From: Afipia felis ATCC 53690
Lineage (GTDB): Bacteria; Pseudomonadota; Alphaproteobacteria; Rhizobiales; Xanthobacteraceae
NCBI RefSeq assembly: GCF_000314735.2
Contig: NZ_KB375270.1
Location: 682,001 to 746,000, forward strand
Length of the DNA: 64,000 nucleotides
Direction of reading: 5' to 3'
Translations under genes and position numbers: made by a program
The notes under the pieces: generated by a model
What the model was told of the DNA's origin: nothing
Seen by the model: the letters and a program-made list of their open reading frames with translations, nothing else
Database searches by the model: none
In this document: positions 21,562-30,803 of the stretch, piece after piece
Layout: each line of letters opens with the position of its first letter
Numbering within the stretch: position 1 is the stretch's first letter

Positions 21562-23388
21562 ATGTGCGGCATTGTCGGAATTCTGGGCCGCCAGCCCGTG
21601 GCGGACCTTCTGGTGGATTCGCTCAAGCGGCTTGAATATCGCGGCTACGACTCCGCGGGCGTAGCCACGCTGGAGGGCGCGCATATCGAGCGCCGCCGCG
21701 CCGAGGGCAAGCTGAAGAATCTGGAAGCGCGGTTGAAGGCCTCACCGCTGCTCGGCCGGGCCGGTATCGGCCACACCCGCTGGGCAACGCACGGCAAGCC
21801 GACCGAGAACAACGCCCATCCGCACGCCAGCGGCAAGGTAGCCGTGGTTCATAATGGCATCATCGAGAATTTCCGCGAACTGCGCGCCGAACTGGAAAAG
21901 CAGGGCGCGACGTTCGACAGCGAGACCGATACCGAGGTCGTCGCCCATCTCGTCAATTCCTATCTCGCCAAGGGCTTCAAACCGCAGGACGCGGTGAAGG
22001 AGGCGCTGCCGAAGCTGCGCGGCGCGTTCGCGCTCGCCTTCGTGTTCGAGGGCGAAGACGACCTGATGATCGGCGCGCGGAAGGGCTCGCCGTTGGCAAT
22101 CGGTTATGGCGACGGTGAGATGTATCTCGGCTCCGACGCCATCGCGCTCGCACCTTTTACTGACGATATCAGCTATCTCGAGGATGGCGATTGGGCTGTG
22201 CTGACCCGCGAGGGCGCGAGCGTTTTCGACGAGAGCAATACACCCGTAAAGCGCGACGTGCTCAAATCCGGTGCGTCGACCTTCATGGTGGACAAGGCCA
22301 ACTATCGTCACTTTATGGCCAAGGAAATCCACGAGCAGCCGGAAGTCGTGGGTCATACGCTGGCGCGTTATGTTGACATGGCGACGGATCAGGTGGTGCT
22401 TCCCGTCAAACTGCCATTCGACTTCTCCAAGATCGGCCGCGTTTCGGTCACTGCGTGCGGCACCGCGAGCTACGCAGGCTTCGTCGCCAAATACTGGTTC
22501 GAGCGGTTCGCGCGGTTGCCGGTCGAACTCGATGTCGCGTCGGAATTTCGCTACCGCGAAGCGCCGCTGCGCAAGGGCGACCTTGCGATTTTCATCTCGC
22601 AGTCAGGCGAGACAGCCGACACGCTCGCGGCGTTGCGTTACGCCAAGGCGCAGGGCCTGCACACGATCTCTGTCGTCAACGTGACGACATCCACAATCGC
22701 GCGCGAAAGCGAAACGGTGCTGCCGACGCTCGCAGGCCCCGAAATCGGTGTCGCCTCCACCAAGGCGTTCACCTGTCAGTTGATGGTGCTGGCGGCACTT
22801 GCAGTCGCGGCGGGCAAGGCACGCGGAGAATTGTCCGCGGAGGATGAAACCAGGCTCGTTCGTGCGCTGGTCGAGGTGCCGCGTCTGATGAGTGCCGCGC
22901 TCGCGCTGGAACCGCAGATCGAGAAGCTCGCCCGCGACATCGCCAAGGCGCAGGACGTACTCTATCTCGGTCGCGGCACGAGCTATCCGTTGGCGCTGGA
23001 AGGCGCGCTGAAACTCAAGGAAATCTCCTACATCCACGCTGAAGGCTATGCCGCGGGTGAACTGAAGCATGGCCCCATCGCGCTGATCGACGAGAAGATG
23101 CCGGTGGTGGTGATTGCGCCTCATGACCGCGTGTTCGAGAAGACCGTCTCCAATATGCAGGAGGTCGCGGCACGTGGCGGCCGCATCATACTGATGACGG
23201 ACGCGCAGGGCGCGCGCGAGGCAACCGTAGAGTCGACGGAGACCATCGTACTGCCGGACATGCCCGCAACCGTGACCCCGCTCGTCTATGCGGTCCCGGT
23301 GCAACTGCTGGCCTATCATACGGCCGTCATCATGGGCACCGATGTCGATCAGCCACGGAACCTTGCAAAATCCGTCACCGTCGAATGA
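21562..23388 (+). CDS. glmS: GlmS: glutamine-fructose-6-phosphate aminotransferase
   Basis: The 608-residue enzyme makes glucosamine-6-phosphate from fructose-6-phosphate and glutamine, the first committed step to UDP-GlcNAc. The N-terminal Ntn glutaminase begins MCGIVGILG, with Cys2 as nucleophile after Met removal, and keeps GIGHTRWATHG and HNGIIEN. Two SIS sugar-isomerase domains follow, with ACGTASYAG, ISQSGETADTLAAL and LGRGTSYPLALEGALKLKE. The C-terminus ends in PRNLAKSVTVE, the family hallmark. GAGGGG precedes the start. Length is exactly that of E. coli GlmS. It follows glmU by 138 bp, and the two are probably cotranscribed or partly so. Confidence 0.97.
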   Translation: MCGIVGILGRQPVADLLVDSLKRLEYRGYDSAGVATLEGAHIERRRAEGKLKNLEARLKASPLLGRAGIGHTRWATHGKPTENNAHPHASGKVAVVHNGIIENFRELRAELEKQGATFDSETDTEVVAHLVNSYLAKGFKPQDAVKEALPKLRGAFALAFVFEGEDDLMIGARKGSPLAIGYGDGEMYLGSDAIALAPFTDDISYLEDGDWAVLTREGASVFDESNTPVKRDVLKSGASTFMVDKANYRHFMAKEIHEQPEVVGHTLARYVDMATDQVVLPVKLPFDFSKIGRVSVTACGTASYAGFVAKYWFERFARLPVELDVASEFRYREAPLRKGDLAIFISQSGETADTLAALRYAKAQGLHTISVVNVTTSTIARESETVLPTLAGPEIGVASTKAFTCQLMVLAALAVAAGKARGELSAEDETRLVRALVEVPRLMSAALALEPQIEKLARDIAKAQDVLYLGRGTSYPLALEGALKLKEISYIHAEGYAAGELKHGPIALIDEKMPVVVIAPHDRVFEKTVSNMQEVAARGGRIILMTDAQGAREATVESTETIVLPDMPATVTPLVYAVPVQLLAYHTAVIMGTDVDQPRNLAKSVTVE

Positions 23389-23496
23389 CAAACTGACGCA
23401 GGAAGAGCAGGAAAAGGGCCTTTGCGACCATGGTCGCGCTCGCTTCCTCCCTGCGGGCTCTTGCATGCGGCGGCGCTGGGGCGATACGGATAGGTC

Positions 23497-24279
23497 ATGA
23501 CAGAGAACAAGAACAAGCCGAAGATTCCCGACGAGCTGGCAGGTGCCCCCGATGTTCCGCGAGGCTTGATGGCGCGTCTGCGCAATTACTTCCTGACGGG
23601 CCTGATCGTCGCCGGTCCGATTGCGATCACGTTCTATCTGACGTGGTGGTTCGTCACCTGGGTGGACAACATGGTCCGCCCGTTCGTGCCGGTCGATTAT
23701 CGCCCGGAGACCTATCTGCCGTGGGGCATTCCCGGTTCTGGTTTGATCGTCGCGGTATTCGCGCTGACGCTGCTCGGTTTCTTCGCCGCGAACCTGATCG
23801 GTCGTCAGCTTGTCGCCCTCGGCGAAACCATTCTCGGCCACATGCCGGTGGTGCGCGCGATCTATCGTGGCCTCAAGCAGGTGTTCGAGACGATCTTTTC
23901 CAGCAACGGTTCTGGCCTGCGCAAGGTTGGCCTCGTCGAGTTTCCGTCGCCCGGGATGTGGTCCGTGGTGCTGATCTCGCATGCGCCGAACGAGCAGATG
24001 TCGGCCGCGTTGCCTGGTGAGGAGGAACACGTCGCGGTGTTCCTGCCGTGCGCGCCGAACCCGACCACCGGCTTTTTCTTCTACGTGCCGAAAAGCCGGA
24101 TTATCGAGGTCGACATCAGCGCCGAAGACGCGGCCACGCTCATCATGTCGGCGGGCGTCGTCCAGCCGGGCGGCAATGGCAATGATACACAGAAGAAAAT
24201 TGCAGCGCTCGGTGAAGTCATGAAAGCGGCGAACGTCGCGAATGCGACGCCGGTCTCCAATCCCGCGAAGGTCGATTAG
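23497..24279 (+). CDS. DUF502 family membrane protein
   Basis: This 260-residue protein matches the DUF502 family. Two membrane helices at the N-terminal half (about 32-55, FLTGLIVAGPIAITFYLTWW, and about 80-105) are followed by VVRAIYRGLKQVFETIF and the conserved core GLVEFPSPGMWSVVLISH. Then come VFLPCAPNPTTGFFFYVPKS and a motif near the end, ISAEDAATLIMSAGVVQPG. The function of the family is unknown; it is widespread in proteobacteria and plants. It is followed directly by a small membrane gene whose start codon abuts its stop, so the two are likely cotranscribed. Confidence 0.88.
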   Translation: MTENKNKPKIPDELAGAPDVPRGLMARLRNYFLTGLIVAGPIAITFYLTWWFVTWVDNMVRPFVPVDYRPETYLPWGIPGSGLIVAVFALTLLGFFAANLIGRQLVALGETILGHMPVVRAIYRGLKQVFETIFSSNGSGLRKVGLVEFPSPGMWSVVLISHAPNEQMSAALPGEEEHVAVFLPCAPNPTTGFFFYVPKSRIIEVDISAEDAATLIMSAGVVQPGGNGNDTQKKIAALGEVMKAANVANATPVSNPAKVD

Positions 24280-24636
24280 TTGTCTCGCAGGAACAAACAG
24301 GCGGCCGTTGGTCGTAACGAACAGCCGAAGCCGAGGACCGTCGCCAAAACCCCGCAGCTTATCTGGGCGATTATTCTCATCAGCATCGTTGTGACGATCG
24401 TGACCGAATTACGGATCGCGGGCCGTGGCGATGCGTGGCTGTCAGTCGTCGTGGCTTACACCGCGTTCGTTCTCAACATTGCCTGTTCGGCGTTGGGACT
24501 TCAGACCCCCCAGCGATTCTGGTGGGCTGGCAATCTCTTCGTGGGCGTTCTCACTATGACATTCATCGGCGCGCCGACGGTTCCGAGTGCGCTCTGGACG
24601 GCGGGACGGGTCTTGCTCTCGCGCTTCTCGACCTGA
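24280..24636 (+). CDS. Small membrane protein cotranscribed with the DUF502 gene
   Basis: The 118-residue protein begins at TTG immediately after the stop codon upstream, with GAAGG about 8 bp before it. A basic N-terminus (first 28 residues) precedes three hydrophobic segments (LIWAIILISIVVTIVTE, VVVAYTAFVLNIACSALGL and NLFVGVLTMTFIGAPTV). I recognise no family. Its tight packing suggests it belongs functionally with the DUF502 protein. It converges with recG, whose stop lies 8 bp away. Confidence 0.65.
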   Translation: MSRRNKQAAVGRNEQPKPRTVAKTPQLIWAIILISIVVTIVTELRIAGRGDAWLSVVVAYTAFVLNIACSALGLQTPQRFWWAGNLFVGVLTMTFIGAPTVPSALWTAGRVLLSRFST

Positions 24637-24643
24637 GAAGCGG

Positions 24644-26752
24644 CTAACCGGCGCCGATCAGCGGGATCGCCTCGTCGCGTTCGAACAGATAGAGCAGGCA
24701 GCGCAGCGCCTCGCCGCGTTCGCCTTCGAGCTTTGAATTGTCCTGCATGATCCGTAGCGCCTCGTCCCGCGCCTGCGCGACAAGGCCGCTGTGGATTTCC
24801 GGCCGCGCGATCCGGAAGCTGGGCAGGCCGCTCTGGCGGGTGCCGAGAACGTCGCCTTCGCCACGCAGTTTCAGGTCTTCCTCTGCGATCCGGAAACCGT
24901 CCGTGGTTTCACGGATGACGCGCAGCCGCGCGGTGGCGATTTCTCCCGCAGGCTCGTGATAAAGCAGGATGCAGGTCGATGCTTCGTGACCGCGGCCGAT
25001 GCGTCCGCGCAACTGGTGCAGTTGCGACAGGCCGAAGCGTTCGGCGTTCTCGATCACCATGATGGTGGCCTCAGGCACGTCGACGCCGACTTCCACCACG
25101 GTGGTGGCGACAAGCAGTTGCGTTTCGCCTGAAGCAAAGCGCGCCATCGCGGCATCCTTGTCCTTGGGCTTCATCTTGCCGTGGACGAGGCCGACGGCAT
25201 CCCCGAATTTCTTCTGCAGGCTCTCGAACCGCTGGGTGGCATCGACAAGGGACAGAGCCGTGTCGGCGTCGGATTCCTCAACTAGTGGACAGATCCAATA
25301 GATGCGCTTGCCCGAATCGAGCGCACGCGCGAGCGCATCGATGATTTCGCCGAGACGGCTGTTGGGCACCACGCGGGTGTCGATCGGCTGGCGTCCGGCG
25401 GGTTTCTCGCGCAACTCGGAAATGTCCATGTCGCCGAAATAGGTCATCACCAACGTGCGCGGGATCGGCGTCGCGCTCAGCACCAGCATGTCGACTGCTT
25501 CGCCCTTGCCGGTGAGCAGCAACCGTTCGCGCACGCCGAAGCGATGCTGCTCGTCGACAATCGCGAGCGCGAGTGATTTGAAGATCACCTCGTCCTGGAT
25601 CAGCGCATGGGTGCCGACGAGCAGATCGATCTCGCCCTTCGCCAGTCGCTCCAATATGTCGCGGCGCTCCTTGCCCTTGTCGCGGCCGGTGAGGATGGCG
25701 ACACGCAGGCCCGCGCGCTCCGCGAGCGGCGCGATGGTCGCAATATGCTGGCGTGCGAGGATTTCCGTCGGTGCCATCAAGGCCGACTGACGGCCTTCTT
25801 CTGTAACGGCGGCGGCCGCGAGAAGTGCCACCACCGTCTTGCCCGAGCCGACATCGCCTTGCAGGAGACGCAGCATGCGGAGCGGTTTGCCGAGATCTTC
25901 GGCAATGGCCCGCGCCGCCTCTTGCTGTGATGTCGTGAGCGCGTAGGGCAGCGCATCGATGATTTTTGCGCGCAAATGTCCGTCGCCGGCATGGCGGGTG
26001 CCCGCTGGCCGCCGCAGCTGCGCGCGCACCAGTGCCAGCGCGAGTTGGTTCGCGAGCAACTCGTCGTACGCAAGGCGGGGCCAGAACCGACCGCCCGGCA
26101 GAATGTCGGTAATTTCTTCCGGCTGGTGCAAATGGTGAAGCGACGTCGCAAAATCGGGAAAGGAGCAGCGTCGGATCACTTCCGGGCTGATCCACTCCGG
26201 CAGTCGCGGCAGCTTGGTGAGCGCCTGCGCCATCGCCCGCCGCATCGAGCCGATCGCAAGCCCTTCGGTGAGCGGATAGACCGGATCGATGCCGGAGAGT
26301 TTCGCAAAGCCTTCCTCATTGACCACGCGGTCGGGATGCACCATCTGCAAGGTGCCGTCGAACATCTGCACGGTTCCGGAGACGTAACGCACCTCGCCGA
26401 CCGGCAACAGTTTGTCGAGATAGCTGCCCTGTGGGCGGAAGTAGGTCAGCATCACTGTGCCGGTGTCGTCGCTGGCGAACACCGTATAGGGCGCGCGGGA
26501 GCGGCCGGGCGGCGGCGCACGATGCCGGTCCACCGTCACTTTCAGCGTGACGACCGTGCCGGGCACAGCATCGCGGATGTCCGGCTGCGCGCGGCGGTCG
26601 ATCACGTTCGAGGGCAGATGCAGCAACAGATCGACGATGCGGGGCGTCTCGCTGCGGTCAAGCAGGTAGCGGAACAACTTGTCCTGCTTCGGCCCGACGC
26701 CGCCAAGGCTCGTCACCGGCGCGAACAGGGGGTTGAGGATGGGAGGGCGCAT
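24644..26752 (-). CDS. recG: RecG ATP-dependent DNA helicase
   Basis: The 702-residue superfamily 2 helicase processes stalled forks and Holliday junctions. The N-terminal wedge/OB domain (about 1-260) includes PIYPLTEGLA. The helicase core follows with Walker A GDVGSGKTVVALLA (about residue 303), the DEQH box IVDEQHRFGVRERL (about 400), motif III LSATPIPRTL, and the C-terminal QLRGRIGRG and GEGDVLGTRQSG. The start at ATG 26752 (MRPPILNPLF) fits the family; the frame continues upstream for 201 codons, but that part is antisense to sdhE. It is divergent from sdhE-mfd, so DNA-repair genes cluster here. Confidence 0.96.
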   Translation of the reverse strand: MRPPILNPLFAPVTSLGGVGPKQDKLFRYLLDRSETPRIVDLLLHLPSNVIDRRAQPDIRDAVPGTVVTLKVTVDRHRAPPPGRSRAPYTVFASDDTGTVMLTYFRPQGSYLDKLLPVGEVRYVSGTVQMFDGTLQMVHPDRVVNEEGFAKLSGIDPVYPLTEGLAIGSMRRAMAQALTKLPRLPEWISPEVIRRCSFPDFATSLHHLHQPEEITDILPGGRFWPRLAYDELLANQLALALVRAQLRRPAGTRHAGDGHLRAKIIDALPYALTTSQQEAARAIAEDLGKPLRMLRLLQGDVGSGKTVVALLAAAAVTEEGRQSALMAPTEILARQHIATIAPLAERAGLRVAILTGRDKGKERRDILERLAKGEIDLLVGTHALIQDEVIFKSLALAIVDEQHRFGVRERLLLTGKGEAVDMLVLSATPIPRTLVMTYFGDMDISELREKPAGRQPIDTRVVPNSRLGEIIDALARALDSGKRIYWICPLVEESDADTALSLVDATQRFESLQKKFGDAVGLVHGKMKPKDKDAAMARFASGETQLLVATTVVEVGVDVPEATIMVIENAERFGLSQLHQLRGRIGRGHEASTCILLYHEPAGEIATARLRVIRETTDGFRIAEEDLKLRGEGDVLGTRQSGLPSFRIARPEIHSGLVAQARDEALRIMQDNSKLEGERGEALRCLLYLFERDEAIPLIGAG

Positions 26753-26783
26753 GGCAGACGAATCTATGGCTGTTTGATCCGTC

Positions 26784-26807
26784 ATGCCCGGCTTTATTGC
26801 CGGGCAT
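26784..26807. repeat. Interspersed palindromic repeat (bradyrhizobial type)
   Basis: ATGCCCGGC-TTTATT-GCCGGGCAT is a perfect 9-bp stem with a 6-nt loop, inside the longer context GTCATGCCCGG...CCGGGCATCCACG. From memory, sequences of this kind are scattered in intergenic regions of Bradyrhizobium, Rhodopseudomonas and Nitrobacter. It sits in the 192-bp recG/sdhE divergent gap. Confidence 0.6.
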
Positions 26808-26944
26808 CCACGTCTTTTTGGCGTGACGCCATGACGTTCGGGTATGACAGCAACCTCCGCGAAGTTACTGACAACGCCGCCTCCGCTCGCTATATCAACC
26901 TCGCCCGGCACGTCCGGGCTTTTGGCGTTCACGAAAGGCAGAAA

Positions 26945-27235
26945 ATGTCCGCTTCCACCCGTTCCAGCGATGGCCTTGACGATCGGCGCAAGCGACTTCT
27001 GTTCCGCTGCTGGCACCGGGGTACCAAGGAGATGGATTACATCTTCGGACGTTTTGCCGACGCCCATATCGCCGGTCTCAGCGAGGATGAGGTTGCAGAT
27101 TTCGAGCGGCTGATCGATCTGCCAGATCCCGACCTCTACAACGCCTTCAACGACAAGACGCCGCTCGACCCGGCCTATGCCGAGGGCATTTTCTGCCGCA
27201 TCAAGGCCTTCACCGACGCCGGGTCGCCCGCATGA
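26945..27235 (+). CDS. sdhE: SdhE: succinate dehydrogenase flavinylation factor
   Basis: This 96-residue protein matches SdhE/SDHAF2 (old DUF339). It promotes covalent attachment of FAD to the succinate dehydrogenase flavoprotein in the cytoplasm. Diagnostic segments are RRKRLLFRCWHRGTKEMDYI, which holds the conserved RG-x-x-E motif, then FERLIDLPDPDLYNAF and the D-P-D-L/Y tail of the small alpha-helical fold. I chose ATG 26945, preceded by AAAGGCAG; a longer frame upstream runs antisense to recG. Its stop overlaps the mfd start as ATGA, so the two are translationally coupled. No sdh genes are nearby. Confidence 0.93.
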   Translation: MSASTRSSDGLDDRRKRLLFRCWHRGTKEMDYIFGRFADAHIAGLSEDEVADFERLIDLPDPDLYNAFNDKTPLDPAYAEGIFCRIKAFTDAGSPA

Positions 27236-30200
27236 AGTCGCCCGTCCGCTCGCCGGCCGCGCTGCTTGCGCCCGGCCGCGCTCTGACTCTTGCCAATACT
27301 GCCGAGGGTGCGGAGGGACTGATCGTCTCCGATCTCGCGCGGGCGGTGGCCGCACGTAAGGAGCCGCCTGCCGTCAGCCTCGCAGTGCTGTGTCGAGACG
27401 GCGCGCGAATGGCGCAACTCGCCCGCGCGCTCGAATTCTTCGCGCCTGATGTCGCGGTGATGCAATTTCCGGGTTGGGACTGTCAGCCTTACGACCGTGT
27501 GTCGCCACATGGCGGTATTCTCGCGCAGCGTTTGACCACTCTGGCGCGCTTGTCGCGTTTGGCAGGAGGCGGCGACAAGCCGCTCGTCGTTCTCACCAGC
27601 GTCAACGCCGTCGTGCAGCGTGTGCCGTCGCGGGAGGCTATGGCGGCGCAGGCGCTGTCCGTCGCGCCGGGACACCGTGTGCCGATGGATTCCATCACGG
27701 CATGGCTCGAACACAACGGCTACAGCCGCACCTCGACGGTGCGCGAGCCGGGCGAATACGCCGTGCGTGGCGGCATCCTCGATCTGTTTCCGGCGGGTCT
27801 CGACCAGCCGGTGCGGTTCGACTTCTTCGGCGACACGCTGGAATCGATCCGCACGTTCGACGCCGAGACGCAGCGCACGCTGCTCGACATGCGCGCGCTC
27901 GACCTCGTGCCGGTATCGGAATTCCAGCTCACGACCGAGACCATTCGCCGCTTCCGCATGGGCTACGTCGCGCAGTTCGGCGCGCCGGACCGCGACGATC
28001 AGCTTTACGAGGCGGTGAGCGAAGGTCGCCGCCATCCCGGCATGGAGCACTGGCAGCCGTTGTTCGTCGAGAAGATGGATACGCTGTTTGATTATCTCGA
28101 CGGTACGCCGTTCGCGATCGAGGCGCAGGCCGAGGACGCAGTGCGCGAACGCTACAAGCAGATCGGCGACTATTACGAGGCGCGGCGCGAAGCGATGGAG
28201 CAACCTGGAGGCGGTGCGGTCTACAAGCCTCTGCCGCCGGAAAAGCTCTATCTTGCTGAGAGCGAATGGACCGAGAAGCTTACCGCGCAGTCGCTGGCGC
28301 GGATGACGCCGTTCGCGATGCCGGAAGGCGAGGGCGTGATCGACATCGGTGCGCGGCAGGGTCGCGATTTTGCGCCGGAACGTGCCGACGCATCCGTCAA
28401 TGTATTCGAAGCCGTGGTAGCTCACGTCAACAGTCTACACGCCGAGCGCAAAAAGGTCGTCGTCGCGCTATGGAGCGAAGGCTCCCGCGAGCGCATGGCG
28501 AGCATGCTCAAGGATCACAAGCTCATCGCGCTGACCAACGTCAACACCTGGCGGATGGTGCAGGCAACCCCGCGCAACGAGACCATGCTTGCGGTGGTCG
28601 GTCTCGAGTCCGGTTTCGAGACCGAGAGCCTCGCGCTCATCACCGAGCAGGACATTCTCGGCGACCGCCTCGTGCGTGCACGCAAGTCGAGCCGCAAGGT
28701 CGAGAATTTCATCTCCGAGGTCACGTCGCTTGCGACCGGCGATCTCGTGGTCCATGTCGAGCACGGCATTGGCCGCTATATCGGCCTGCAGACGCTGGAA
28801 GTCTCCGGCGCGCCGCACGACTGCCTCGAGCTTCACTATGCCAACAATGCCAAACTCTATCTGCCGGTGGAGAACATCGAACTGCTGTCGCGCTACGGCT
28901 CGGAGCAGGCGGGCGTCGAGCTCGATAGGCTGGGCGGCGGCGGATGGCAGGCCCGCAAGGCGAAGCTGAAGAACCGCATTCGCGAGATCGCGGGTGACCT
29001 GATTAAGATCGCGGCCGAGCGGCAATTGCATGAGGCGCCGAAATTTCCGGTGCATCAGGGGCTCTACGACGAATTCTGCGCACGCTTCCCGCACGACGAG
29101 ACCGAAGACCAGTTGGGCGCGATCACCGCTTCGCTCGACGATCTCAATGCAGGCAAGCCGATGGATCGTCTCGTTTGTGGCGATGTCGGTTTTGGCAAGA
29201 CCGAAGTGGCGCTGCGAGCGGCCTTTGCGGTGGCGCTCGAGGGCAAACAAGTTGCCGTCGTGGTGCCGACCACGCTGCTGGCTCGCCAGCATGCGAAGAA
29301 CTTCACCGAGCGCTTCCGTGGTTTCCCCGTCACCGTCGCGCAGGCTTCACGTCTTGTGAGCGCCAAGGAATTGCGCGAGACCAAGAAGGGGATGGCGGAG
29401 GGTAGCGTTGACATCGTTGTGGGCACCCACGCGCTGCTCGGCAAGACCATCAAGTTCAAGAACCTCGGCCTCATCATCGTGGACGAGGAGCAACATTTCG
29501 GCGTCTCACACAAGGAGCGGCTGAAGCAACTGCGCGCCGAGGTGCATGTGCTGACGCTGTCGGCGACGCCGATCCCACGCACGCTACAGTTGGCTCTGAC
29601 CGGCGTGCGCGATCTGTCGATCATCGCTTCGCCGCCGGTCGATCGCCTTGCGGTGCGCACGTTCGTCGCGCCGTTTGATCCGCTGATGATCCGCGAGGCA
29701 TTGCTGCGCGAGCGCTATCGCGGTGGACAGGCATTCTATGTCTGTCCGCGTATCGACGATCTCGCGGAAGCCAAGGATTTCCTCGACAAGAACGTGCCGG
29801 AGATGAAGGTCGCGGTTGCGCACGGCCAGATGCCGCCGAGCGTGATCGAGGACATCATGTCGGCGTTCTACGACGGTAAGTTCGACATCCTGCTCTCCAC
29901 CACGATCGTCGAATCCGGCCTCGACATTCCGAACGCAAACACCTTGATTGTTCATCGCGCTGATATGTTCGGCCTCGCGCAGCTTTATCAGTTGCGCGGT
30001 CGCGTCGGACGCTCGAAGCTGCGTGCTTACGCGCTGTTTACGTTGCCTGCGCAGCGCTCGATCACAGCGCAGGCCGAGCGTCGCCTGAAGGTGCTGCAGT
30101 CGCTCGAAAATCTTGGCGCTGGTTTCCAGTTGGCTTCCCACGATCTCGACATTCGCGGCTCGGGCAATCTGCTCGGTGAGGAACAGTCGGGTCACATCAA

Positions 30201-30750
30201 GGAGGTCGGATTCGAGCTTTATCAGCAGATGCTGGAGGAGGAGATTCTCAACCTCAAGGCCGGTATTTCCGCGCCCGTCGAGGATCGCTGGTCGCCGCAG
30301 ATCACGCTCGGCATGCCGGTGCTCATTCCGGAGGATTATGTCGCAGACCTCGCCGTGCGGCTGTCGCTCTATCGCCGTCTGGCGGATTTCCAGAGCGACG
30401 ACGAGATTGCCGATTTCGGTGCGGAAATGCGCGATCGTTTCGGTCCACTGCCGGACGAGGTGCGTTTCCTGTTCAAGCTCGCGTCGATCAAGAACTACTG
30501 CCGTCGCGCCAATATCGAGAAGCTCGATGCTGGTCCGAAGGGCGCATCAATCAGCTTCCGCAACAATAGCTTTGCGGAGCCCGAGCGGCTGGTCTATTTC
30601 ATCCGGCAATATGGGCAGGCCGCGAAGGTGCGGCCCGATATGAAGGTGGTGTTCCTGCAGGAGTGGGCGACGCCCGAAGATCGCATGGAAGGTGTCACCG
30701 ACATCCTTCGTCAATTGGCCAATCTCGCTGAAGGCCGCAAAGCTGCGTAA
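27232..30750 (+). CDS. mfd: Mfd transcription-repair coupling factor
   Basis: The 1172-residue translocase releases RNA polymerase stalled at DNA lesions and recruits UvrA. The UvrB-like N-terminal part has LQFPGWDCQPYDRVSPH-like sequence (about 80-97) and GEYAVRGGILDLFP. The RNA polymerase-interacting (CarD-like) domain follows with GDLVVHVEHGIGRYIGLQTL (about 505-525). The RecG-like motor has Walker A VCGDVGFGKTEVALRAAF (about 649), DEEQHFGV (about 752), LSATPIPRTLQLAL and QLRGRVGRS. The TRCF C-terminal domain ends the protein. Coupling to sdhE through ATGA is noteworthy because the two products have unrelated tasks. Confidence 0.96.
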   Translation: MKSPVRSPAALLAPGRALTLANTAEGAEGLIVSDLARAVAARKEPPAVSLAVLCRDGARMAQLARALEFFAPDVAVMQFPGWDCQPYDRVSPHGGILAQRLTTLARLSRLAGGGDKPLVVLTSVNAVVQRVPSREAMAAQALSVAPGHRVPMDSITAWLEHNGYSRTSTVREPGEYAVRGGILDLFPAGLDQPVRFDFFGDTLESIRTFDAETQRTLLDMRALDLVPVSEFQLTTETIRRFRMGYVAQFGAPDRDDQLYEAVSEGRRHPGMEHWQPLFVEKMDTLFDYLDGTPFAIEAQAEDAVRERYKQIGDYYEARREAMEQPGGGAVYKPLPPEKLYLAESEWTEKLTAQSLARMTPFAMPEGEGVIDIGARQGRDFAPERADASVNVFEAVVAHVNSLHAERKKVVVALWSEGSRERMASMLKDHKLIALTNVNTWRMVQATPRNETMLAVVGLESGFETESLALITEQDILGDRLVRARKSSRKVENFISEVTSLATGDLVVHVEHGIGRYIGLQTLEVSGAPHDCLELHYANNAKLYLPVENIELLSRYGSEQAGVELDRLGGGGWQARKAKLKNRIREIAGDLIKIAAERQLHEAPKFPVHQGLYDEFCARFPHDETEDQLGAITASLDDLNAGKPMDRLVCGDVGFGKTEVALRAAFAVALEGKQVAVVVPTTLLARQHAKNFTERFRGFPVTVAQASRLVSAKELRETKKGMAEGSVDIVVGTHALLGKTIKFKNLGLIIVDEEQHFGVSHKERLKQLRAEVHVLTLSATPIPRTLQLALTGVRDLSIIASPPVDRLAVRTFVAPFDPLMIREALLRERYRGGQAFYVCPRIDDLAEAKDFLDKNVPEMKVAVAHGQMPPSVIEDIMSAFYDGKFDILLSTTIVESGLDIPNANTLIVHRADMFGLAQLYQLRGRVGRSKLRAYALFTLPAQRSITAQAERRLKVLQSLENLGAGFQLASHDLDIRGSGNLLGEEQSGHIKEVGFELYQQMLEEEILNLKAGISAPVEDRWSPQITLGMPVLIPEDYVADLAVRLSLYRRLADFQSDDEIADFGAEMRDRFGPLPDEVRFLFKLASIKNYCRRANIEKLDAGPKGASISFRNNSFAEPERLVYFIRQYGQAAKVRPDMKVVFLQEWATPEDRMEGVTDILRQLANLAEGRKAA

Positions 30751-30755
30751 CGCAA

Positions 30756-30789
30756 GTCGAAACGGCTACCTTGCGACAGCCGCTTCGAC
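30756..30789. terminator. Hairpin between convergent mfd and PRC-barrel gene
   Basis: GTCGAAACGGCT and AGCCGCTTCGAC form a 12-bp stem with one mismatch and a 10-nt loop, 6 bp after the mfd stop. No strong T-run is present on either strand. It probably ends or protects both convergent transcripts. Confidence 0.5.
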
Positions 30790-30803
30790 TTCGATAGGCC
30801 GGT

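Noticed and set aside
22603..24030. 475-codon minus-strand frame opposite glmS and the DUF502 gene
   Set aside because: Antisense to clear glmS coding sequence; no family features.
26753..27355. 201-codon N-terminal extension of recG
   Set aside because: It reads antisense through sdhE and the start of mfd; RecG family members begin at the ATG at 26752.
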